64,000 nt of DNA from Salvelinus alpinus (taxonomy: Eukaryota > Chordata > Actinopteri > Salmoniformes > Salmonidae). The DNA lies in NCBI RefSeq assembly GCF_045679555.1, contig NC_092120.1, positions 9,351,805 through 9,415,804 on the forward strand, in the 5' to 3' direction. The position numbers were made by a program, and so were the translations under genes. Shown here in pieces: positions 36,503 through 46,363 of this stretch. A model generated the notes under the pieces. It was not told where the DNA came from and made no database searches. It saw nothing but the letters and a program-made list of their open reading frames with translations. Every line of letters starts with the position of its first letter. Within the stretch, counting starts at the first letter, position 1.

Positions 36503-37706
36503 TGTTACAAGGTAGGGGTGGTATACAGAAGATAGCCCTATTTGGTAAATGACCAAGTCCATATTATGGCAAGAACAGCTCAAATAAGCAAAGCGAAACG
36601 ACAGTACATTACTTTAAGACAGAATGGTCAGTCAATCCGGAAAATTTCAAGAACTTTGAAAGTTTCTTAAAGTGCAGTCGCAAAAACCATCAAGCACTAT
36701 GATGAAACTGGCTCTCATGAGGACCGCCACAGGAAAGGAAGACCCTTTGTTACCTTTGCTGCAGAGGATAAGTTCTTTACCACCCTCAGAATTTGCAGTC
36801 CAAATAAATGCTTAACAAAGATCAACTAACAGACACATCTCAACATCAACTGTTCAGAGCAGACTGCATGAATCATGCCTTCGTGGTAGAATTGCTGCAA
36901 AGAAACCACTACTAAAGGACATCAATAAGAAGAAGAGACTTGCTTGGGCCAAGAAACACGAGCAATGGACATTAGACCGGTGGAAATCTGTCCTTTGGTC
37001 TGATGAGTATTTCTGAGACACCGAGTAGGTGAACGGATGATCTCTGCATGTGTGGTTCCCACCTTGAAGCATGGAAGAGAAGGTGTTATGGTGTGGGGGT
37101 GCTCTGCTGGTGACACTGATTTTTATTTTATTTTATTAAATTATTTTTATTCAAGGCACACTTAACCATCATGGCTACCACAGCATTCTGCAGCAGTAAG
37201 CCTTCCCGTCTGGTTTGTGCTTAGTGGGACTATCATTTTTTCCCCAACAGGACAATGACCCCAAACACACCTCCAGGCTGTGTAAGGGCTATTTGACCAA
37301 GAAGGAGAGTGATGGAGTGCTGCATCAGATGACCTGTCCTCCACAATCACCCGACCTCAACCCAATTGGGATGAGTTGGACCGGAGAGTGAAGGATCAGC
37401 AGCCAACAAGTTCTCAGCATATGTGGGAACTCCTTCAAGACTGTTGGAAAATCATTCCAGGTGAAGCTGGTTGAGAGAATGCCAAGTGTGCAAAGCTGTC
37501 AAGGCAATGGTTCCCTACATTGAAGAATCTCAAATATAAAATATATTTTGATTTGCTTAACACTTTTTTTTGGTTACTATATGATTCCATATGTGTTATT
37601 TCATAGTTTTGATGTCTTCACTATTATTCTACAATGTAGAAAATAGTCAATTAAAGAAAAACCCTTGACTGAGTAGGTGTGTCCAAACTTTTGACTGGTA
37701 CTGTAT
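36503..37706 (+). mobile_element. Tc1-like transposon (family B), 5'-truncated
   Basis: Transposase remnants on the plus strand: MARTAQISKAKRQYITLRQN-like sequence at 36568-36640, KKRLAWAKKHEQWTLDRWKS with a broken DE motif (36928-37010), HGREGVMVWGCSAGD (37070-37115), QDNDPKHTSRLCKGY (37250-37290) and SPDLNPI near 37350, with the catalytic Glu context lost. The right end, near 37660-37706, reads CAAACTTTTGACTGGTACTG, matching the family B terminus at 1049. A T/A-rich insertion of about 35 bp lies at 37119-37153. Confidence 0.85.
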
Positions 37707-39151
37707 ATTGAAAATGGTCATAATTATCTGTTTCTTTCTTCAGTCTTTTTAAATAGGATAAAAGGGCCACATATATATATATATATATATACAGTATGGA
37801 CTGCAGTATATGCCTAAACCAGCCTGAGTAGGCCTATAACTCCAGTCCTATTCTATTCAGAGTTTAGATAAATTAATCAAATTGGAAATGAGCTATTATA
37901 AGCAATGGATGTCTGTGGAATTTTGATCCACCCTCACTCAACCCCACCTACTCAGCCAGTCAGGAGCTGCTACTGCATTGCGGCTGTGGCATACTGCATG
38001 CTTTTTACTAAACGGTACTTGCTAAATAGTATGCCACGATGAGTACATACTATGAAGTTTAAGTATGTAGTACGCTAGCTTGGGTATTCGGACACAGCAA
38101 CTCTCAGGAAACAGAAAAGCTCTGTCCATGTTTGTCAAAACTATCTTTATCTCGCCCGACGATAGCTGTCCATTTCTTCTGCAGTCAGTGAAACAGGATG
38201 AGAGAGATGGCAACCTATTCCCTATATAGTGCACTACTTTCCCTGGACAAAATACCCTAGTTTCACTTCTAGTAATTATTATCCTTACACCTCTGAAGAC
38301 TAGACACTTCCATGGCAGTTGGAATTGTCTACAGCCTTTTATCTCTGAACACTACCCCCCCATACACCCAATGGGACCTGGTCAAAAGTAGTGCACTAAA
38401 AAGGGAATAGGGTCCAATTTGGGATGGACACACAGTATGCCTTCAGGAAAAATGAATGTTTGAAACCATTGACTTCATCCAGGGAGAACCTGTGTCTGTT
38501 ATCCATCTACAGAGAAACAATATATCCCCAAGTGCAGGATGAAATGTATCCTAGGCACTGAAGTCAGTTTAGCATTTATTGCCCTAGTGTTTCAAAAGTT
38601 AGGATTTGGGAAGGGTAAACTCATTCTAGATATGCACCGGTTCTACGGAAAGTAGAAGATTAATAGCATACAGGCTATGCAACAGAAAAAGTTAATAGAT
38701 GGTGCTAATAATGAACTTAGAGGACTCATCATGGATATAACCTGTTTTGTATGGACATTGCCATTGGGGGCTTCCACCACCAATATTAGCTTTATACTTT
38801 TTTCAAATACAAAAGAAGAAAATTGACTACTTTAAAAACGAGATGGCCTCAATGGCACTGCCCTTGTTCACAGACGCCATACTGAAACATACAAAGATGG
38901 GTCCTCTAACTAACTCTATGGACCAGACTTGAACGTAACTCTCAACTAGCTGCCTTGAACGCAGCTCCTCCATTACCTCAACATGCACCAGCTGCTACTC
39001 ATTGCCAATCAGCCTCCACACCAGTCCTCACTCTCCTTAATCACCATGACTTATACCCGACCAAACTAACATTCCTCCTCTCTGTTCTGCAGTGCATGAC
39101 ACTGTAATATAAACAGTTAATTTAAATTAATTACAATTATCCTTACCCAAT

Positions 39152-40100
39152 ATGGAGAACGTATTACTAGTGCTAGTTGTAATATAGTCACTGATAACGG
39201 AAATGAAATGTGACAGTAAATAATAAACGTATTTTGTAATGTTGGGGCTTTTGTTTGCTCCTTTTTTAAGCTTTCGCTAATGCGCACTTTGTAGCAGTTT
39301 TTCTAAGTTGGGTGAAATGTAAATATTTCAGACTACATGAAATTATAGATTTTTTGATCAGGAAAAACTTGTTCACTACAATCTGTCTGCAGACCTCTCA
39401 GGTAAAATGTTGACCTTTCCACAAGAGACCAACACAGCTCATGTGAGACTAATGACTTCTAGAGAAATCTCACACACTGAAAACAAACTGAAGTTTTTTT
39501 TTATTGACTAATGTTCAACTTATAAAAAAAAATTGTTATACAATTTAGCAAATTGTATGATGCATGAACCATAACCATTTCTCACCATGTTTCACCCTGT
39601 CCCTCTACATGTGTCTCCAGGTTTTTCACAAATCTCAGAAGGAACCACATCCTGTTCTCCCTTGCCACACTTATAGATGACGCTTTTGTCATCTTCAAGA
39701 GGACGGATAGGATTAGTACAAAACCATGGCTGTTTTAAATGAAACCCTATTCTCCATACAGTGCTACTTTTGTGCACATACGGTAATGCTCTTGTGAAAT
39801 AAAGCATTAAACACTGAAAATAACACTTTATTTTAACCTTTAACTAGGTAAGTCAGTTAAGAACCCACGAACAAGAAGGCATTCTATTACTGAACACATT
39901 TTCCTGTTTCAGGAGCAGGTTAAGTTTGGCTGGCTTTTCGCCCGGCAGCAGTCGTTCATTGGCCTGCTGACGGATGTCCACATGTGGGACAACATGCTGT
40001 CTCCCTGTGAGATCCAGAGGTACACTAACCAGACAAACTTCACCCCTGGAAACGTTCTCAACTAGGGGGCCCTGGACTTTCTGACTACAAATTGAGTACT
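39152..40100 (+). pseudogene. Pentraxin (CRP/SAP-like) copy C, pseudogene
   Basis: Exon 1 starts at 39152 (MENVLLVLVVI) but a deletion removes its end and splice donor. The exon 2 remnant from 39402 reads LTFPQETNTAHVRL and then loses its end. Exon 3 from 39621 keeps the first half (FFTNLRRNHILFSLA, FVIFKRT) but lacks the second half and joins intron-like sequence near 39708. Exon 4 (39913-40065) is nearly identical to copy B and has the same TAG after TPGNVLN. Exon 3 damage is complementary to that of copy B. Confidence 0.86.
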
Positions 40101-40199
40101 GCTAGAGAACAAGCAGTCCGAGACTGTAACCGTTCAAACATGTAATCAACCAAATAAATTGTCAAATTACGTTATGCTGTTGGGTAATGTTCTGTAATT

Positions 40200-41084
40200 G
40201 ACAATTGCAACGCCATACCGGTCTTTCAGTTGTATGGACAATATACCATGCACTGTCATGCACCCTACAGCAGACAAAAATGAACACCAGAAATCTGAGA
40301 ATAACACATCCACCAGCAATATGTCAATGAGTAATATACAAACTCTTGCCCGAGCAGAAAATTTAACCGGAGGCATCCTATTATCCATCATCTCCAGAAA
40401 TATTTATCTGCAAGTTTAGGCAGGTAGGATTGGTATTCAACATCTGAGACCATACTAAGATAATGGCTGTGTTCAAGCAGCAACATTTTGTCCCCATAAT
40501 GCAAAATGCTTTGAAAGGTGGTGACCAAAGATGAAGAGTTCATGCAGGGTGTTTACCATTAGGGGGGAAAAATAGTCAGTTCCTGTCTACTTAATGGAAT
40601 GGCTCTCCCACAAACCCTAATGTGATAGCAGCTGGGTCTGGTCTATTTAGTTAATTGACTTCAATTAAACCAGCAAGTGAGGTGTTTTGCTTCCTCTTCA
40701 GTCTCTGGCGGTGACCAACGATGGTTGTCACTGCCTTTCAAAGTGTTACATTATCGGAATAAAAATCAACTGACTTGCGCCTACATTTTGAATTCCATAA
40801 ACTTAAAAAAATCCTTGTGATGAAAGGTCATGCAGTTTTTTATATTCTCCTTCAAGTCACTGCAGTTGCTTCACAGCAACATGCAGTCATCACTTGCATT
40901 GTGGGTAGCACTATTTGTCAACCAATCAATTAGGGGGGTTTTGGTTGAGCAATGCAAATGTGACAAACGGGAACCAACTTTGCTGCGACTCTAAAGCTAC
41001 AGGGAATACAAATTAGTGATATTTGAGACTTCTTTAACCGATTTAATTGACACGCTTCAGTAGAAAAGTTTATTTCCTTTTACT
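40200..41084. other. Region downstream of pentraxin C without recognisable gene
   Basis: 40280-40460 matches the pentraxin A flank. From 40460 to 41084 I see no coding sequence and no known repeat. Confidence 0.4.
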
Positions 41085-41547
41085 GAAACATATAAACGCA
41101 AAACATGTAAAGTGTTGGTCCCATGTTTCGTGCTGAAATAAAAGATCCCAGAAATGTTCCGTATGCACAGAAATCATATTTCTCTCAAATACTGGGCACA
41201 TTTGTTTACATCCCTGTTAGTAAGCATTTCTCCTTTGCCAAGATAATCCATCCACCTGACAGGTGTGGCATATCAATGAGCTGATTAAACAGCATGATCA
41301 TTAAACAGGTGCACCTTATGCTGGGGACAAAAGGCCACTCTTAAATGTGCAGTTTTGACTCAACACTCAGCTGTTGCCAGATATTGAAAGTTAATTTCTC
41401 TACCATACCGTACTGCCAAATTTGAGAGAATTTGGCAGTACGTCCAACCGGCCTCACAACCGCAGACCACGTGTAACCACACCAGCTCAGGACCTCCACA
41501 TCCGGATTCTTTACCTGCGGGATTGTCTGAGGCCAGCCACCCAGACA
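41085..41547 (+). mobile_element. Tc1-like 5' fragment (family H)
   Basis: A Tc1-type leader ending in the N-terminal transposase region, with EFGSTSNRPHNRRPRVTTPA in one frame near 41430-41480 and RIL-YLRDCLRPATQ near 41505. It stops at about 41547, where a different Tc1 family continues in the same orientation. A 14-bp inverted repeat, TACTGCCAAATTTG/AGAATTTGGCAGTA, lies at 41411-41442, where an inner block of the transposase has been deleted. Confidence 0.65.
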
Positions 41548-41800
41548 TCCTTGAGATGTTTCTACAACTTGATTGGAGTCCACCTGTGGTAAATTTAGTT
41601 GCTTAGACATGATTTGGAAAGGCACACACCTGTCTATATAAGGTCCCACAGTTGACAGTGCATGTCAGAGCAAAAACGAAGCCATGAGGTCGAAGGAATT
41701 GTCCGTAGAGCTACGAGACAGGATTGTGTCGAGGCACAGATCTGGGGAAGGGTACCAAACAATTTCTGCAGCATCGAAGGTCCCCAAGAACAGTGGCCTC

Positions 41801-42390
41801 TGTGGAGAAAATTATGTATTCACCTTATTTGTTGGCAATGCAACAATTATTTACTTAACAAACAGTCAGATATGTGTTTCCTGTAAATGCTGTGTTTTAT
41901 GGTCTCCACACTAGCACCCTGCAGCTAGTCTGGGTGTTGAGGACATGGGTTCTACTAGAGATAGCTTGAAGCTGACAATTGATTTGTGTTGGTAATAAAA
42001 ACCTAAAAGCTAGCATTCTATAGACAAGATGTGGTGTGTGTGACTGGAGATAGAGAGAGCCTGGAAGAGTTAAGAACAATGCCTCATTGTCTCATCTTCC
42101 TGGCATCTGGGAAACTAAGTAAAATACCATCCTGTGTAGATAACCAAGGTGGCTTATGGGAAAGTTAGAAGTGACTGACCAAGCAATCTTGGTATCAGCT
42201 ATATAAAAACTGTGCATCATCTGTAAAGGCTATAAAGGCTATAACAGTCTATAACAGGCTATAACAGTCAGTCAAGACTGGTGGGCTGACGGTCTCATTA
42301 TTGCAATAATTAATCAATATTAAATAAAGATGATTGTTTGAAGAATTGACCAAGACCAAGTCTCTCTCTCAGTACTGAATTTCCACGACA
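41801..42390 (+). mobile_element. Solo LTR with 4-bp target duplication
   Basis: 590 bp from TGTGGAGAAAA to TTCCACGACA, flanked by CCTC on both sides (41797-41800 and 42391-42394). A TATA box (TATATAAAA, from 42200) and AATAAA (42323-42328) sit in the order expected for U3-R-U5. A short array of CTATAA-AGG/CAG units lies at 42229-42268. It could be from an endogenous retrovirus or another LTR retrotransposon; no coding region is present to decide. Confidence 0.78.
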
Positions 42391-43136
42391 CCTCCATCAT
42401 TCTTAAATGGAAGAAGTTTGAAACCACCAAGACAATTCCCAGAGCTGGCCGCCCGGCCAAACAGCAATTGGGGGAGAAGGGGCTTGTTCATGTAGGTGAC
42501 CAAGAACCCGATGATCACTCTGACAGAGCTCCAGAGTTCCTCTGTGGAGATGGGAGAACTTTCCAGAAGGACAACCATCTCTGCAGCACTCTACCACTCA
42601 GGCCTTTATGGTAGAGTGGCCAGACAGAAACCACTCCTCAGTAAAAGGCACATGACAGCCCACTAAAAGACTCTCAGACCATGAGAAACAAGTTTGAACT
42701 CTTTGGCCTGAATGCCAAGTGTCACGTCTGGAGGAAACCTGGCACCATCCCTACGGTGGAGCATGGTGGCAGCATCATGCTATGGCAATGTTTTTCAGCG
42801 GCCTGGTACTGGGAGACTAGTAGGATCAAGGGAAAGATGAACGGAGCAAAGTACTGAGAGATCCTTGATGAAAACCTGCTCCAGAGCGCTCAGGACCTCA
42901 GACTGGGCAAAGGTTCACCTTCTAACAGGACAATGACCCTAAGAACACAGCCAAGACAACGCAGGAGTGACTTCGGGACAAGTCTAAATGTCCTTGAGTG
43001 GCCCAGCCAGAGCCCGGACTTGAGCTCTATCAAACATCTCTGGAGAGACCTGAAAATAGCTGTGCAGGGACGCTCCCCATCCAACCTGATAGAGCTTGAG
43101 AGGATCTGCAGAGAAGAATGGGAGAAACTCCCTAAA

Positions 43137-44708
43137 TCAAATCAACTTTGTCACATGCGCTGAGTACAACAGATGTAGACCTTACGGTGAAATGCTTACT
43201 TACAAGCCCTTAACCAACAATGCAGTTTTAAGAAAAATAACTGTTCAGTAAAAAATAGATAAGTAAAAAATAAAAGTAATAAATCATTAAAGAGCAGCAG
43301 TAAAATAACAATAGCGAGGCTATATACAGGGGGTACTGGTACAGAGACAATGTGCGGGGGCACCTAGTCAAGGTAATATGTACATGTAGGTAGAGAAAGT
43401 GACATAAAAGAGGGGGGCCAACATAAATAGTCTAGGTAGCCATTTGATTAGCTGTTCAGGAGTCTTATGGCTTGGGGTTAGAACCTGTTAAGAAGTATTT
43501 TGGATCTAGACTTGGTGCTCCGGTACCGCTTGCCGTGCGGTAGCAGACAGAACAGTCTATGACTCGGGTGGCTGGAGTCTTTGACAATTTTTAGGGCCTT
43601 CCTCTGATACCGCCTGGTATAGAGGTCCTGGGTGGTAGGAAGCTTGGCCCCAGTGATGTACTGGGCCGTACGCACTATCCTCTGTAGAGCCTTGCGGTCG
43701 GAGGCCGAGCAGTTGCCATACCATGCAGTGATGCAACCAGTCAGGATGCTCTTGATGGTGCAGCTGTATAACTGCCAAATGTTTTGTTAGTTTTTTAGGT
43801 TACCTTAGTGTTCTTGGGCACAGGAATATGGTGGTCTGCATGAAACATGTTGGTATTACAGACTCAGTCAGGGACAGGTTGAAAATGTCAGTGAAGACAC
43901 TTGCCAGTTGGTCAGCGCATGCTCGCAGTACTCGTCCTGGTAATCCGTCTGGTACACGTCCTGGTAATCCGTCTGTTCCAGACGACTGTGGAACAGCTGA
44001 TGCTCTCATGCATGGTTCAGTGTTACTTGCCTCGAAGCGAGCATAGAAGTAATTTAGCTTGTCTGGTAGGCTCGTGTCACTGGGCAGCTCGTGGCTGTGC
44101 TTCCCTTTGTAGTCTGTAATAGTTTGCAAGCCCTGACACATCCGACTGGCGTTAGAGCCAGTGTAGTACGATTCAATCTTAGTCCTATATTGATGCTTTG
44201 CCTGTTTGATGGTTCGTCGGAGAGCATAGCGGGATTTCTTATATGTTTGAAAGAGGCAGTTCTACCCTTTAGCTCAGTGCGGATGTTGCCTGTAATCCAT
44301 GGCTTCTGGTTGGGGTATGTACGTACAGTCACTATGGGGGCGACGACATCGATGCACTTATTGATGAAACCAGCGACTGATGTGGTGTACTCTTCAATGC
44401 CATCGGAAGAATCCCGGAACATATTCCAGTCTATGCAAGCAAAACAGTCCTGTAGCTTAGCATCTGCTTCATCTGACAACTTTTTTATTGACCAAGTCAC
44501 TGGTGCTTCCTGCTATAGTTTTTGCTTGTAAGCAGGAATCAGGAGGATAGAATTATGATCAGATTTGCCAAATGGAGGGCGAAGGAGAGCTTTGTACATG
44601 TCTCTGTGTGTGGAGTAAAGGTGGTCTAGAGTTTTTCCCCCTCTGGTTGCACATTTAACATGTTGTCATAAATGAGGTAAAACGGATTTACGTTTCCCTG
44701 TATTAAGA
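43137..44708 (-). mobile_element. LINE fragment (family D) with internal deletion, inserted in the Tc1
   Basis: On the minus strand: the linker region (44500-44054: NMFRDSSDGIEEYTTSVAGF, TYPNQKPWITGNIR), then PSDTSLPDKLNYFYARFEA and LASVFTDIFNLSLTESVIPT (44141-43800), and after a deletion the C-terminal end (43778-43478: ITGAKLPTTQDLYTRRYQRK). The reverse transcriptase core between them is missing. The non-coding tail with CTTTGTCACATGCGC lies at 43140-43480. Inserted in the family I Tc1 between CTCCCTAAAT and ACAGGTGTGC. Confidence 0.83.
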
Positions 44709-44952
44709 ACAGGTGTGCAAAGCTTGTAGCATCATACCCGAGAAGACTTGAGGCGGTAATCACTGCCAAAGATGTGTCAACAAAGTACTGAGTAAAGGGT
44801 ATGAATACTTATGTACATTTGATATTTCAGGTTATTATTTTGAATACATTTGCAAAACATTTTAAAAACCAGTTTTTGCTTTGTCATGATATGATATTGT
44901 GTGTAGATTGATGAGGGGAAAAAAACAAATCCATTTTCGAATTAAGGCTGTA

Positions 44953-45342
44953 TGTCACGTTCTGACCTAAGTTCCTTTTTTATGTCTTTATTTTGGTTTG
45001 GTCAGGGCGTGAGTTGGGGTGGGCATTCTATGTTCTATATTCTATGTGTTGTATTTCTGTGTTTGGCCTAGTATGGTTCCCAATCAGAGGCAGCTGTCAA
45101 TCGTTGTCTCCGATTGAGAACCATACTTAGGTAGCCTGTTCCCACCTGTGTTTGTGGGTAGTTTTTTCCTGTTTTTGTGTTTGTTTCACCATTCAGGACT
45201 GTTTCGATTTTTGTTGTCATTCACTTTGTTATTTTTGTCTTTTTCCCGTGTTCAGTTAATACATTTAACATGGACACTTACCACGCTGCATTTTGGTCCG
45301 ATCCTTCATATTCCTCATCGGAAGAAGAAGAAAATCGTTACA
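44953..45342 (+). mobile_element. Solo LTR related to the compact LTR element, 5-bp target duplication
   Basis: 390 bp from TGTCACGTTCTGACC to CGTTACA, flanked by CTGTA on both sides (44948-44952 and 45343-45347). Joining the flanks restores the Tc1 sequence GGCTGTAACGCAGC. Homologous to the LTRs at 30765-31205 and 33108-33592 but in the other orientation. An ATG at 45270 opens a frame MDTYHAAFWSDPSYSSSEEE, again 3n+1 bases (73) before the LTR end. Confidence 0.88.
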
Positions 45343-45402
45343 CTGTAACGCAGCAAATGTGGAAAAAGTAAAGGGGTCTGAATACTTTCGAATGCACTGT
45401 AT

Positions 45403-45635
45403 CCCGAGACTCGAAGAAGTGTATCCTAGACATATGATGTGATGTCAGTTTTTTATTTTCTGCCCTAATAGTTAAAGTTAGGATTTGTGATGGGTATATC
45501 TGTACCTGTGGGCAAGATACAGTGACCCTGTGGAGTTTTATTTGCATTGAATCTTAATCATTTAGCTGAAGCTCTAATCAATAAATACTTAATTACTAAG
45601 GTATGTAAAACAACCATTTATCACAGTAATTATTT
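45403..45635. other. Region downstream of the second STEAP4-like copy
   Basis: No gene; presumably 3' UTR or flank of the minus-strand copy. No clear polyadenylation signal chosen. Confidence 0.35.
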
Positions 45636-45884
45636 TCAGAGTTGGCTGATTTTTGTCTCCTGCCCCTCTGCCACGCCCCTCTCCCAGCCCTGACTGATGG
45701 TGTGGTCCACACAGGGGGTGATGAGCAGCAGCTTGAGCAGCAGCACCACAGAGGGAAGCACCAGACACAGCATGTAGCCTGGTGGGGTGTACCACTTGTA
45801 GGTGGAAGAACGCAGGAACTTGTTCCAGCCATACAGGAAGCCATGGGCTGTACACAACAGCAGAGTCAGGTGGCCCAGCTTGGA
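45636..45884 (-). pseudogene. steap4: STEAP4-like copy 2, last coding exon
   Basis: After a CCACCAG acceptor the exon reads [40 protein letters not shown] and PCVDHTISQGWERGV, ending in TGA at 45638-45636. It is very similar to the exon at 4935-5174. Four residues of the usual TRIRQGWER stretch are deleted, and the C-terminus is longer and different (AEGQETKISQL). The frame is open. Confidence 0.82.
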
Positions 45885-46109
45885 CTGGTGGGGGAGAGCA
45901 CACAACACAAGTGTCTCAAGTGAACACAATTTATGACGTATTTATTTAACCATATTTACAGCTCTGATGATAACTGAATCAATGTTATTATTTACAGCTC
46001 CACGACGCAGCAGGAAATTCTCAGAGAAACACATTTTCAGAAGTGAATGAGTGATAACAGAGAGGGTTAGATTATGACACATGTACAGGCACGCATGCGT
46101 TCCCTGTAC

Positions 46110-46277
46110 CTGTACGAAGCTGAACTCCCTCCAGCTGAGAGCTGTTCCTACAGAGGGCAGGGAGGTGATCCCCAGCAGGACGTAGAGACAGAAGCCCAGG
46201 ATCCCCAGGACATAGGAGTCTGTGCCCCAGGCCTTTGCGTTGTCAAAGTCAAATGGAGTGGTCTTATTGGCTTTTAT
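46110..46277 (-). pseudogene. steap4: STEAP4-like copy 2, penultimate exon
   Basis: Reads [40 protein letters not shown] and SWREFSFVQ, 56 codons, phase 0 at both ends, with a CTCTCAG acceptor and donor GTACAG. Intact as an exon. The next upstream exon, which should hold the earlier transmembrane helices (compare 2147-2397), is not found between here and 53751. A Sleeping Beauty-type element starts 87 bp upstream. Confidence 0.82.
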
Positions 46278-46363
46278 CTGAGAGAGAGAGACAAAGCGAG
46301 ACAACGAGAGGCTGGTAAAAACTAAAGATACAGTATTATCTTTATCCCAGTCACAGGAATATA

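Larger units (their letters stand above)
35860..40200 (+). repeat. Segmental duplication, copy C (with pentraxin C)
   Basis: Matches copy B (see 20505-27200) across flanks, (AT)n run and all pentraxin exons. It is interrupted only by the family B Tc1 at 36503-37706. It keeps about 100 bp near 35960-36060 that copy B has lost. Non-coding outside the pentraxin remnant. Confidence 0.88.
41548..45402 (+). mobile_element. Tc1-like transposon (family I) carrying three later insertions
   Basis: Transposase remnants on the plus strand: SKELSVELRDRIVSRHRSGE and GYQTISAASKVPK (41685-41790), the middle region (42390-42900) with FGLNAKCHVWRKPGT and EHGGSIMLWQ in broken frames, then [20 protein letters not shown] (42970-43040) and LERICREEWEKL (43093-43130). 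The right end near 45380-45402 reads TGAATACTTTCGAATGCACTG. The catalytic PDLNPIE is PDLSSIK, losing the Glu. Insertions: 41801-42390, 43137-44708 and 44953-45342; removing each restores continuous Tc1 sequence. Confidence 0.88.

Noticed and set aside
41801-42390. Assigning the solo LTR to a specific endogenous retrovirus
   Set aside because: Only the LTR is present; TATA box, AATAAA and a 4-bp duplication do not distinguish retrovirus from other LTR retrotransposons.
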